Assembly (NCBI GenBank): GCA_015143735.1
Contig: VKHC01000422.1
Span: 1-12,260, forward strand
Length of the DNA: 12,260 nt
Source: Synura sp. LO234KE
Taxonomy: Eukaryota > Sar > Synurophyceae > Synurales > Mallomonadaceae
Direction: 5' to 3'
Part shown: positions 1 to 8,563 of the stretch, piece after piece
How the letters are laid out: every line of letters begins with the position of its first letter
Numbering within the stretch: position 1 is the stretch's first letter
Position numbers and translations under genes: made by a program
The notes under the pieces: model-generated
What the model was told of the DNA's origin: nothing
The model's input: only the letters and a program-made list of their open reading frames with translations
Databases searched by the model: none

Positions 1-970
1 AGAAACCTTTGGGTCCACTCGCTTTCCTGACCGCCAACTCCAAAATGAGGAAAGTTTCAGTCTTTTCATCCCTATAACCTATAATTAATAATAATTAACC
101 GATCAACGAAGTAGGTTTTCAGTTATTGAAATCCTGAAATCCTGAAAAAAATTAAGAAGCATTATGCTCAGGACCAAAAAAGCATATAAATACTTAGCAG
201 AAGCAGGGAATGGTAATCCAGGAATAAGCGTTGAATCTAACGTGAAGATGCATCAGGCTACAGATCCTGTGTCAGCTGCTTTTAATATATCCAGTCTTAC
301 TAAAGAAAAGTCTAGGCTGAATCAAATAAAGGTTTTCGAACTCTGTTGAAAGAGAGCTTTGCTTACTCAGTTATATAACTCTTAGCTTAGCCGTTTCCGC
401 AAGATTACGTCACAGCGGGCAAAAAAGTTATCTGATGTAGTTGATTTGAAATTGGTGGGAAAATCGTCGTTTCTGCTGGCGGTTGAATCTGTAAGTGTAA
501 TCATATCTACGTCGTTTAAATTAATGTATAATATAGGTGGAAGAGAATAAGATCATATTTGAGGAGAGGATGTTGCGCTTATGACAGTCATTCGAAGAAA
601 TTGATTGAAATAGGATCTTGCTTGGCGTTTTTTGTTCGTGTGAGATATACTTACTCCCCAATTAGTACACTAAGCTCTTCGCAAGATGAAAAATATGCGT
701 GTTGATATCTAAATTGTTGTCGTAGCTCCACATATGTTGTAACAAGCGATTTTGTAACCGGTACCACGTTCTTTGTTCTGAATATTGTATAGTTTCTCTT
801 TTAGATGTAGTCTTCGATAAGTATATAATGTGGGAGCGTACGGGATGGGGAAGGAATTTACAGACACACATATGTAGCGATGGGTAGGCAAGATAGTGAT
901 TGTAACTGGAGGTGCAGATAGGTACAGGATCAAAGCCGTGTTCTGAAAATCATATAATTAGGTTAAGCAG
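1..970. other. AT-rich stretch without a convincing gene
   Basis: The stretch is AT-rich and no strand keeps an open frame of useful length. One ATG-started frame at 164-349 (plus) would encode 61 residues beginning MLRTKKAYKYLAEAG. It has no recognised motif and a purine-rich upstream region, and nothing nearby supports it as a gene. Short frames at 662-933 on the minus strand look random. A short tandem pattern, GAAATCCTGAAATCCTGAAA, lies near 128-147. I see no promoter, tRNA or terminal repeat here. Confidence 0.4.
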
Positions 971-989
971 TTTAAGGACTGAAAACAGA

Positions 990-1660
990 ACAGACCAGAA
1001 TGAGAGGGCACCCGGCGTCACTCTTAACACTAGATACTCTCCATGAACCTCAGGCAAGTCCCTTGACCGAGTGGCGGTGAGAGCCGAGTGTCTACTCAGG
1101 AGTCACCGACTATATCACCCGCTCCCACACGAAGCGGGGGCGAGAGGGCGTGACTGCAAAAGCCATCTAACCGGTAAAGAACCCACCAGCTGCTGCTCCT
1201 CCGAGAGGTGGGCGATGTGTACCGAAGTACGGGGGTCCCTCCGCGACCGAGTGGATCGTAGCGCATTCTTGGTCTGCGGACAAGCCAGTCCAGAGAGGTG
1301 CGGACGGCTGTAATTCGTGACAGAGGTACCTGTGCCATCTGATGGGACGATCCCGAGCATTCCCTGGCTGGACGCCAGTCGGTGGGTGGCAGGAGCGTTG
1401 TCTAAGGCCTTAGGGGTGGTAGTCGCGGCGGATTGAGCTTTGGTCCAGCCGATAGGGAGGTTGTCAGAGGGTTTGACCAGAGCAAGTCCATGGCGGATAC
1501 GCCGGATGAGTTCCTTGTTACAGCGCCCTTTGACCGGGCAGCTATCCGCAACAAATAATTGGAGTCAACACAAAGTTCCGTCCAGCGGTGGATCCGGGAG
1601 GTCTGGAGGAGACCATCCTTTGTAAAAGCCACTGAGTATCGGAATAGTAACTCTAGGGTG
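990..1660. other. GC-rich island, no recognised gene
   Basis: Base composition changes sharply to GC-rich for about 670 bases between AT-rich flanks. Frames are open on both strands for up to 93 codons (1402-1683 minus, 1071-1313 plus), but open frames are expected by chance in GC-rich DNA and none carries a recognisable motif. A hairpin with arms CCCGCT and AGCGGG lies at 1118-1138. The nine-mer GACCGAGTG occurs at 1065 and 1245 and again outside the island at 1883. It resembles the A-box of a Leu or Ser tRNA, but no B-box or cloverleaf follows. This may be noncoding sequence of an old transposon. Confidence 0.4.
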
Positions 1661-1762
1661 CTAGCTGAGGCCCAAAGACACACAATCTTAATTAAAATAG
1701 ATTTTATATTATCTCATAGGAAGCGAAGTGATTCAAGCCACTCACTACAACTGTACTCACCA

Positions 1763-1797
1763 AGTGTAAGACGCTTGGAAGTGTAAGACACTTGGGA
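1763..1797. repeat. short imperfect tandem repeat with palindromes
   Basis: Two adjacent units read AGTGTAAGACGCTTGGA and AGTGTAAGACACTTGGGA. The second overlaps a perfect inverted repeat, AAGTGT-AAG-ACACTT, at 1779-1793. Such compact repeats are common in fungal LTR and promoter sequence, but its role here is unknown. Confidence 0.6.
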
Positions 1798-1884
1798 AGT
1801 ACATTCTCCAATTACCATTCCCTTAATAGCAAGAAACACAGCTCCAAGCTAGATACATCTCAGCACCGTCCTCCCTCTTCCTGA

Positions 1885-1901
1885 CCGAGTGAGGGACTCG
1901 G
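1885..1901. repeat. small hairpin
   Basis: A perfect 6-bp inverted repeat, CCGAGT-GAGGG-ACTCGG, overlaps the third GACCGAGTG copy. Whether it forms in RNA or matters is unknown. Confidence 0.5.
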
Positions 1902-1996
1902 CACTGTTTGGTATAAGCTGATATTCAACTGTATCATTAACTATTGTATTTTCGGCAAATAAGCTGATTTGCTGACACTCCTCCTTAGAAAAACAA

Positions 1997-2234
1997 TGTA
2001 ACACTGAGACTTCATTGACGTTGATCACTTCACTCTCTTAGAACATATTTATGAACATTCATATTCAGGGACCGAACGACGTAGAGTTACATCCACGAAA
2101 ACCTCTAGAAATTTCTAATGGGAAAGTCGGAGCTTATGTTCACGTCCCGTTCTTAAAGCAACAAGCACAAAGGTAAACTTCCAGAAACTGAATCGGGAAT
2201 AACTGGGTACTAAGAATAAAGACAATCATGAACA
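1997..2234 (-). mobile_element. candidate 3' LTR of the minus-strand copia remnant
   Basis: Read on the minus strand, this 238-bp stretch starts TGTTCATGATTG directly after a purine-rich tract (minus strand of 2235-2249, AGAGGATGAGGGG at its core) and ends GTGTTACA. TG...CA ends and a polypurine tract directly upstream are what a copia 3' LTR requires, and the position just past the RNase H terminus is right. The inner end at 2234 is better supported than the outer end at 1997, which was chosen only as a suitable ACA terminus. No matching second LTR was found in the window, so the pair test cannot be made. Confidence 0.45.
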
Positions 2235-2284
2235 CCCCTCATCCTCTGGCTGAATATTCACGAGAGGAGACTGGAGATATATCT

Positions 2285-3356
2285 CTAATGAGCATCTACA
2301 GGCAGCGGCTTCGTTAAGATATCCGCCGTATTACTCTTCTTAGGGATCTTCAATATCGTGATACAACAAGTTGTTCACGAAAAAACGAGAACTTACATCA
2401 ATACACTTAGACTTGGCATTTTTCGTGTTGTTCCTCCAGGAATATAGCGCTGACTCACATAATCTTAATGGACTGAAATCGGAATTTGCTTCGCGTATCC
2501 AACCAGCTTGGTTACAGTCATATTAAGCACTAAAATCTCACAAGTACCAAAGAACAAAGTCATATACTCAGCCTCCATGCTCGTCTTCGCTACTGTAGAT
2601 TGCATCCTCGACTTCCAAGAATGCAAAGTACAATTCCCAAGATAGCGCATGCTGTGACTGACCTCCTTGTATCCAGGTCTCTTGCATGATCCGAATCTAT
2701 GTGAGCATAGATATTAAGACTCCCGTTTGAGTCTCTATTCACTCTCTTCATAGCACTCTTGGTTGTCTTCAGACCGTATCTCTTTGTTCCCTCTAAGTAT
2801 CTCAATATCCAAAGCAAATCATACCAATGGGCCCTCCCCGAATGATACTGCAATCACGTGACCTACCACAATTGTCAACCCACAACCAGGCGGAACGGTA
2901 TCTAAGTCATCTCAAGCTTCCTCTGGTCTGTAGTCGGCGACATCTCCTTTGTATCATCTCTAACATCGACGTCTGCACTCTGGCTCCCCCAAGCGGTAAG
3001 TACTTCGTACACAGGTCTATCACATTGCGCCCCTGGTTCATCGAGTAATCTCTTTTCGCCTCATCGTACAACACCTCACATCATAATATAAGATGAATCT
3101 TGCCCAAGTTCTTCATCTGGTATCCCCCTAGCATTATTATCTACAGCATCAATAGTACCAGCAAACACTAAGTCGTCTACGCACAGTGAGATAAAATTCA
3201 GAGTCCCTTGATACTGACTAGTAGAGACACGGTTCATTTGGTAACGACTTAAAGTTGGTCTGCTTCGAATAACTATTCATATGCGCAAACTTTTGTCCCG
3301 GGGACTGCTTCAGTACGTATAGCGCATTTATCAGTAAAAAGCAGTCATGTTCTTAG
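2285..3356 (-). pseudogene. Ty1/copia pol remnant: reverse transcriptase and RNase H
   Basis: This is the 3' half of a copia polyprotein, which would copy the element's RNA into DNA. Reading along the minus strand, motifs appear in family order. LYVLKQSP (3322-3299) matches the copia LYGLKQSPR signature, and a PCLY-like motif follows near 3245. CVDDLVFAG, the catalytic YVDD box, has its Asp pair at 3177-3172. RNase H motifs HW..LLWILRYLEGTKRYGL, SDHARDLDTRRSVTA and SRMQSTVAKTSMEAEYM follow (about 2830-2560). ADILTKPLP (2326-2300) marks the C terminus. Frameshifts near 3235, 2630 and 2390 and many stops show that it is dead. The conserved Gly of LYGLKQ is Val here, and Tyr of YVDD is Cys. Upstream homology stops near 3356, where the A-tailed repeat begins, so the N-terminal RT, integrase and gag are missing on this strand. 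Confidence 0.88.
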
Positions 3357-3360
3357 GGAC

Positions 3361-3489
3361 ATTTTTTTTACAGAATCTTAGGAGCGCAGATTACACAGAA
3401 TGACAAAACAGACCACGTAAACTAAGCACCTCTATGAGCTACTTAGCAGATACCACCTGATGTCGGGGCAGGGTGGGCAGAACATGACC
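3361..3489 (-). repeat. A-tailed SINE-like repeat, copy A
   Basis: This copy is clearly related to the one at 8046-8190. The shared core includes GATTACACAGAA, CAGACCACG, AAACTAAGCACC, CTATGAGCTA and TTAGCAG, with the same order and near-identical spacing. On the minus strand it ends in CTGT followed by eight A (T8 at 3362-3369), like the tail of a retroposon. The minus strand also has TAGCTCATAGA, close to an RNA polymerase III A-box; no B-box is evident. Similarity to copy B fades just past TGACCTAA (3485-3489). No target-site duplication could be seen, and the tail abuts the truncated copia RT. Confidence 0.6.
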
Positions 3490-3676
3490 TAAACGGCTAA
3501 CTCAGTCCCCCAACACATCCTGGAAAACAACTCCTCCAGTGGACTCAACTAAGCTATCAACTAAATCGTTAGACACGTAGTTGGTTGTTTTCTCTGACGC
3601 TACACTGTTTCTATTTCATTTACTCCAGTACACTGCACTAAAAGTTAGATGGGCCAGATAGCGGCAATTGCCGTGC

Positions 3677-3901
3677 TGTTGGCTATACGAATTGATACTA
3701 GTAGATGTAACTCATGTCTACTATATGTCTACTTATCTCTATATACACTGCTTTTGATATCTTACTGATCAGCTGGCAGTACGGGGACTGCCACTAAGCC
3801 TACCTGTAATTCACTGGAGCACCTGTCCTGTAGGTAGTTTACTCCAATGCTAGTTGGTGCTGGTGTTCCTCGCCAGCTACACTAGTACCAGTGATAAGCT
3901 A
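3677..3901 (+). mobile_element. candidate 5' LTR of a plus-strand copia element
   Basis: The stretch starts TGTTGGCTATACG and has a TATATACA motif near 3739-3746. It lies upstream of a copia integrase remnant on the same strand and just before a possible copia-type primer site, the order expected for a 5' LTR. The 3' boundary is uncertain because the sequence before the primer site does not end in a clean CA. No similarity by eye to the candidate LTR at 1997-2234. Confidence 0.33.
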
Positions 3902-3919
3902 GGTTAGTTATCGAGACCC
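3902..3919 (+). other. possible half-tRNA primer-binding site
   Basis: GGTTAGTTATCGAGACCC resembles GGTTATGAGCCC, the sequence complementary to the anticodon arm of initiator tRNA-Met that several copia elements use to prime reverse transcription. Two single-base insertions are needed for the match, so this is suggestive only. Its place between a candidate LTR and a copia body is the main support. Confidence 0.3.
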
Positions 3920-4039
3920 ATGGTCCATTAGTTTAACTATTAATTAATTACGTAAGTAGGGAGGTACCACGGCAATTAACTTTATACTAAACGGTTTTTG
4001 GTATGATATGTCATATGTGTGATGATGGGTCGAGCGTGA

Positions 4040-4480
4040 TGTACGGCTGTAAGATGTGATATAGCGAACGGAACTGGACACAATAGGTAAGGCACAGAGA
4101 GAAGTAGTGAAGCTAGAGCTGGATGATTTTGATCAGAGTGTGATGAGGTAGCTTGACATAGTCAAGCAGTGACGGGAGATATGGAGTCAACAGGGAGTCT
4201 CGTCGGGAAGGCAAGTGTGGGTAGTGGCTTGGAGTGCAGCATGGCAGACGCTACAAGTGTCAAGAATGCAAGGGATGACTGCGTCAGGCGTACACCAGGG
4301 ATATTGGGGAGATCGCGCAAGCGAGATATGCGAGATACGTGAGCGGTGAGAAGAGTCTCTGGTGAGTACAGCATGTATACGAGGTGAGGGTGTAAGCTGT
4401 TGAACTGGAAGCGAGGAGACTCTGCTGCAAATGGGGATGTGTCAATACGTCGGAAATGATCTACAATCGCAATGATTTGG
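4040..4480 (+). pseudogene. possible gag remnant upstream of integrase
   Basis: This region sits where copia gag should be and is strongly purine-rich on the plus strand, as gag often is. One short trace, YKCQECKG (codons 4252-4275), fits the start of a CCHC zinc knuckle (C-X2-C) that binds RNA in gag, but the His and last Cys cannot be aligned past a stop. Other frames give only broken segments such as ELDTIGKAQREVVKLELDDFDQ. The call depends mostly on position; a minus-strand frame at 4162-4374 is probably chance. Confidence 0.22.
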
Positions 4481-4619
4481 CTTGAAGCTCACCTTAGTGA
4501 ATTTGCAGTGCGCGGAAGTTGTGTCTTAGCAGCATAGTATCATCATATGTACGAGGCATGGAGTAGCTAGGGCAGCTATGCCCGGGAGAGAACATGAAAG
4601 AGAGTAAGAGCAATCTAAC

Positions 4620-5060
4620 TACTATGGTGTGATGGTTTCGCGATAACGTGGTGTTGGCTGAGCTTAAAACGCGTGGTGAAGCTTACCTGTTAGGCTTGAG
4701 TCAGATAATGCAGCCAAATGTTGGGTGCATTTGCAAGCGCTATGGGGCGTTTTAAGCTGTTTTATTGCAATGCCCACGTGATATGGTGTGGTTATGAACC
4801 GAACAAGGGGAGATGATCATGTGAGGATACATTATTGGGGTTAAAGATTTTATGTTCAAGTGCGTTCCTGAGCGTTCGGACATGCAAATAGCATTAGATT
4901 TGAAGTTTATTTGACTATACCTGAGAAGTTTAAGGGCAATAATCGTTGATGTGTGAATGATTTGCGAAACAGTATCTCGTGTATATTGCCTCTTGAGCAG
5001 TATATGGGGCGGGATAATTACGCGCGACTCGACACAAATGTATTTCTTCCAATTGGGGGT
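4620..5060 (+). pseudogene. Ty1/copia integrase remnant
   Basis: A copia integrase would insert the element's DNA into the chromosome. FRDNVVLAELKTRGEA (from 4636) fits the copia stretch FSRYTWVAFLKTKGEA. After a frameshift near 4690 one frame holds to 5042 with four stops: RLESDNAAK (4692-4718) for RLRSDNGGEF with the second catalytic Asp at 4704, YGVVMNRT (4782-4805) for NGVAERMNRT, LTIPEKFKG (4911-4937), then DLRNSI and RLDTN, matching the copia order TPEE.F.G.KP...DLRVFG...KLD. The catalytic Glu and the following Arg of ERMNRT are lost, and the first catalytic Asp region is not recognisable. A weak KVFQAFHISKN near 5120 might continue toward the C-terminal SRDVIF motif. The element is dead and no plus-strand RT follows. 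Confidence 0.75.
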
Positions 5061-5159
5061 CCTGTTTTAAAAAAAACTTGGACAAAGTCTTATTAAATAT
5101 TGGGTGGCGAGATTACAGGCGTCAAAGTATTTCAGGCGTTCCATATTTCCAAGAATTGA

Positions 5160-5750
5160 TTAACCAATATTTACTAGTCCTTCTGTGAAGGAATTTGCCA
5201 TCAGATAATTTGGGAAATTAATTTTTAAGTCATTTGAGTATCATACCTGCAGGAGTTTTCCCTATCACTGCGTATTTATTGCGATCTGAAAAGTTGGGTT
5301 TTTGCTCAAATTTGCCGTTTGTTCATTTCTTTGACAGGTTATTCTTAACTTATCTCTGACTAAGATGCATTGTTATGCTTGCATCCGTTCTTAATCACCA
5401 GAGATATCTTGTTTCTTCGTTGTCGTACATATTACTTTCGAGTCTTGTTGGGTTTGGGTACCTACACGTCGTGAACACACCACGGGCTTACGTAATTTAG
5501 TTTACCATTGGTTTCTGAACTCAGGCGTTGAGCCGTTCTTATTCCTTGTGTTACCTAGCGACTGCCGCGGACATTCTTGTTTCTTACCTGAGTGCTTTGC
5601 ACTTTAGCTAAGTACTACCGAAAAAAATTGTTTCACTCCTCTATTAGCTGGTAGCGACTGGGTGCGTTGGTATGAGAGCCAAAGTCGGCGACTAGAGTGC
5701 TTTAAGATCTACCAGAGAGCTTCTTATATCCAAATAGGTTGAAGAAGATT
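5160..5750. other. pyrimidine-rich stretch without a recognised gene
   Basis: The plus strand is T- and C-rich, with frequent stops in all frames. If the plus-strand copia remnant continued, its RT should lie here, but none of the RT motifs seen at 3150-3330 can be found on either strand. Pyrimidine-rich sequence ahead of a plus-strand coding-like island could be an old promoter; that is inference only. Confidence 0.35.
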
Positions 5751-5752
5751 AA

Positions 5753-6573
5753 TATGGCACAGCCACGTTCGGTACTTCGACTATCTCCGAAACTCCACCG
5801 CTTCATGCTCCCCTCGCGGACATCCGCCCGATGTGGCCCTACCCGCGGAGGTGGCAAGACGTTACGCTTCGTGTTGCCGCCAAGATATTGGATCTTTCTA
5901 GGATATCCTTCCCTCAGGGTGGGCATTATGAGTCTCCAACACAAACGGCACTGGACGGTTGGCTGCGACTCGTGCGAAGAAGCCAAGACGCTCGATCAAC
6001 ATCAAGAACTCCTCACCTGTTCATTAAGCGCCATGTCCTCCAGGACTTCCCCACCACTACTGACCTCGAGAATCGTCCTCTTGTTGCACTTGTTCCGATT
6101 CTCCAAGATGAAGACGGGCATCATGTCTACAACGGCAACTGGAACCTCTCCCAAATTACCGTTCTCGACCAACTCCTCTTTTTCTCCGACACGGTCGAGC
6201 TGATTCAAGAGATGTTACTCATTGTCAAAAAGGCATTTCATCTTTCGGATCGATACAATCTGGGTGGCACGACAACAGGCCCATACCATCGTACTATCTA
6301 ATATGCCATTATTGGATCCCCGTTTACAGTAAATTACTCCTTCTCTTGGGCCAAGGGGAGTGCGCAGAAAACCCTCTCCTCCTCAAACCGGACGATGACA
6401 TCTTCACGGATGGCTCGGCCACGTTGTCGACAGATTTAGCGGGGAGGGGAGTCTTTTTTTTCTTCGATAACGAGCTGCTGAATACTGGGGCCTTGTTCTC
6501 TGGGACCCTCGCCATCCTAACTGGGTTGGGGCAAATCGCTCCACCAGTATCAAGAGGGGGAACTGGCTCATAA
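5753..6573 (+). pseudogene. coding-like island in two frames, unrecognised (possible RNase H-like end)
   Basis: Frame one is open from 5753 to a stop at 6299; its first ATG is at 5831. Its later part (about 6045-6260), with DLENRPLVALVPILQDEDG and LDQLLFFSDTVELIQEML, mostly uses C or T in third codon position, unlike the shadow frames, so I take it as once coding. A second frame then runs from about 6289 to a stop at 6571-6573, containing DDDIFTDGSATLSTDLAGRG (codons 6391-6450). The change needs a frameshift or a small intron; GTACTA...TTTACAG (6291-6329) is a candidate of only 39 nt, and its phase does not fit. FTDGSA followed by GRGVFF resembles the first strand of RNase H domains (TDGS...G.G), and a fungal RNA-dependent RNA polymerase stretch (FTDG) is an alternative. 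Neither is secure. It has no recognised partner in the window. Confidence 0.4.
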
Positions 6574-6574
6574 A

Positions 6575-6840
6575 GTTGCTCAGTGACTGATATGTTTGCG
6601 TGCTTTACCCTAAGCTAAGTATATCTTTTGAAAACAAATAAGACGGGGGAACTAAGTGCGGTCCACTATGCTCTAGGGTGAATACGCTGGCAGCATCTTT
6701 CTGCCCCTGGTACAACATTATTTCTGACTGCAAATGCTCGAGGTAATAAGGAGATAATTGTGAGCATCACGCGACTTGACATCTTAATATTTAATCACTA
6801 AAGATAGACATGAGGCGGGCATTTTAACCCATGTCAAATA
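6575..6840. other. no gene seen
   Basis: Short AT-rich spacer between the coding-like island and the second GC-rich island, with stops in all frames and no repeat or signal that I can support. Confidence 0.4.
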
Positions 6841-7640
6841 ATTAAGAGCCCCCGTGTACCAACTGGCGAACCCCGTGACCGAGGAGTGGGGGAGTGGGGA
6901 GATGGCCTCCACCCGGGGTGTAGGAAAGGCCTCCCCCTGGGACGGTTAGTACGCAACGACGTCCCCGACTAGATAGACGGGGACGCGTGTCTCAACCCGG
7001 TGATCACTTTCCTACTAAACAAGGAGCTTGGTAAAGACACGAAAAGAATAGAGGCACAGTGAGACAGGTGAGACACATTGTGCAATAACGCGGCCCAACA
7101 CGCAGGCCGAAACCAGGAAGGCAAACCAGAAAACAAACGCGACCTGAGGGTCTGTCTAGCAGAGCTACTAGCGGATCGCGCAGTGTTGTCTCCACTAAAA
7201 GCGCAAGCGGGCAAAGAGCTTCTTTACCGAGGCAATCTGGTATCCAGAACACCCCACGTCATCTTCTGATGGGGTCTGTTCTGTCCACTCCGGGGAAAGT
7301 CGGGCGCTCAAGACGCCCGTAGTGGAGTGAAAATTAACTACGATAGAGTCTAGAGCCAGCGGTGGCAAGGAAACTCGAGGATGGGCTGGAGGACTCCCCG
7401 GATCGGGGGAGGAGTGGAGGGAGGAGGCCTCAGTGTGAATGAATTCAAAAGACTTCCGCCCCGCCTCTACCTAGGCCCGTGGATGGTTAATGTCCGAGCC
7501 CCAAGGGTCGAAGTCTCCAATATGCTCAAAGCAACTTTACGTACTCCATTTGAGAGGCGGAGAAGTAGTCCAGTAATTCCCGGAAACGCTTCACAGAGTC
7601 TTTAGCCATGGCTTGAAGCCGAGAGAGTCCTGTGCTGGCG
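6840..7640. other. second GC-rich island with hairpins
   Basis: GC-rich sequence between AT-rich flanks. It contains perfect inverted repeats: CGTCCCCG/CGGGGACG at 6960-6985; CGGGCG/CGCCCG at 7301-7319, nested inside CACTCC/GGAGTG at 7286-7329; and CTCCCC/GGGGAG at 7394-7411. A plus-strand frame at about 7078-7269 contains the charged stretch ENKRDLRVCLAELLADRAVL and reads like a protein fragment, but it starts after stops and has no known motif. TGGTATCCAGAAC near 7239 recalls an LTR-retrotransposon primer site, yet no LTR end is clear. It may be the remains of another element. Confidence 0.35.
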
Positions 7641-7769
7641 TTGGGATGCGTCCCCGTGCAAATGGACGGAGAATGGGCTAGCTCTACGTGATGCAAAAGT
7701 AGAGGTGGAGAAATTCTAATCTCCACGCTTTACCACTCTTCCTGCGAGTCACGACACGTCGACTTGATA

Positions 7770-8324
7770 CAACAGTAGAAGCTGCAGCGCCAGCAACTCT
7801 CTACAAAAGAGAACTTTGTCGGACAGTGGTCGCTGGGCCTCAAATTGCTGAGAGAATCCAAGTGGAGTAACGACTTTGATCTGAAGAAGACAAAATATTT
7901 CTCCAAGAAGTTTAGCTCTTCGGCATCCGATAATGTCGTCTGGCATAGCTTCTCTCTAGTGCGAGGTGAGAATCCTCGCAAAATAGGCGGCGATGATTCT
8001 CACGTCCGACTAGATGAGCAAGCCAGACGTTGGGTGGTGTATGGCATTTTTTTTTTACAGAAACTTTGCTTAGATTACACAGAAAGACAGGCAGAGCAGA
8101 CCACGCAAACTAAGCACCCCTATGAGCTAATTAGCAGGTCACACTGGGTGTGGGGGCAAGGCGGATATTATACTGACCTAATACTACACCGGGTGGTGTA
8201 CGGCTTAAAATGCGCAGTGTGTCGTCGAAAGGGTGCGGCAATTAAACCTTTGATAAGATTTCATTCAGATACACCAGGGGATGAACACTGGGACTCGGAT
8301 AGTTTTTCCCATAAGCACTGGTGA
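7770..8324 (+). pseudogene. unrecognised coding frame split by a SINE-like insertion
   Basis: After a stop at 7767-7769 the frame runs to a stop at 8325-8327. Its only listed start, TTG at 7845, is implausible in a eukaryote, and no ATG lies near the beginning. The segment before 8045 (LRESKWSNDFDLKKTKYFSK, then DSHVRLDEQARRWVVYG) and the one after 8191 (RVVYGLKCAVCRRKGAAIKP, then HSDTPGDEHWDSDSFSHKHW) both look like protein; the middle is the inserted repeat. The duplicated WVVYG/RVVYG codons are the target-site duplication. Removing 159 bases would restore a continuous frame through WVVYGLKCAVC. The C-X2-C near the end could belong to a small zinc-binding motif, but no second pair is seen. 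Function unknown. Confidence 0.4.
8046..8190 (-). mobile_element. A-tailed SINE-like insertion, copy B, with target-site duplication
   Basis: A 145-bp insertion flanked by direct repeats GGGTGGTGTATGGC (8032-8045) and GGGTGGTGTACGGC (8191-8204), which match at 13 of 14 bases. On the minus strand the insert ends in ten A (T10 at 8047-8056), the arrangement made by target-primed reverse transcription. It shares a core of about 125 bp with copy A at 3361-3489. TAGCTCATAGG (8129-8119, minus) fits the polymerase III A-box pattern TRGYNNANNGG, but no B-box is visible, so descent from a tRNA is only half supported. It has no coding capacity and would depend on another element's reverse transcriptase. 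Confidence 0.65.
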
Positions 8325-8563
8325 ACGTGAAGCTCGTCCGTTGCACCTTCTCTTGTTTATTCGTGAGAACAGAGAGAAAAGTAAAGGCGGGGTTATGAAC
8401 GATCGCTTCACAGTTGAGATTAGCAGCCACAGAGTTAATGCGATAGTGAAATTCCGTGGTGTTTCAAGCTAGGAAGTTCAATGTAGCAGGAGTTTCAAAA
8501 AGCAAATTACCGTGTGGAGCAACATTGCAGCTTGGCCCTACCAGAATTAGGGTGGTTGCGCAG

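Noticed and set aside
1061-1090. Possible tRNA-Leu or tRNA-Ser gene at the GACCGAGTGG motif
   Set aside because: No B-box, anticodon arm or acceptor stem can be found at the right distance.
1071-1360. Overlapping open frames of about 80 codons on both strands
   Set aside because: GC-rich DNA yields such frames by chance; both strands are open equally, and no motif or start context favours any of them.
4162-4374. 70-codon minus-strand frame
   Set aside because: Lies antisense in the region expected to hold gag of the plus-strand copia remnant and has no motif of its own.
7230-7260. TGGTATCCAGAAC as an LTR-retrotransposon primer-binding site
   Set aside because: Resembles TGGTATCAGAGC only in part, and no LTR end or internal domain could be tied to it.
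8184-8204. Hairpin TACACC-GGGT-GGTGTA at the insertion edge
   Set aside because: It overlaps the right target-site duplication, and the matching left flank plus A-tail explain the structure better than a hairpin element.
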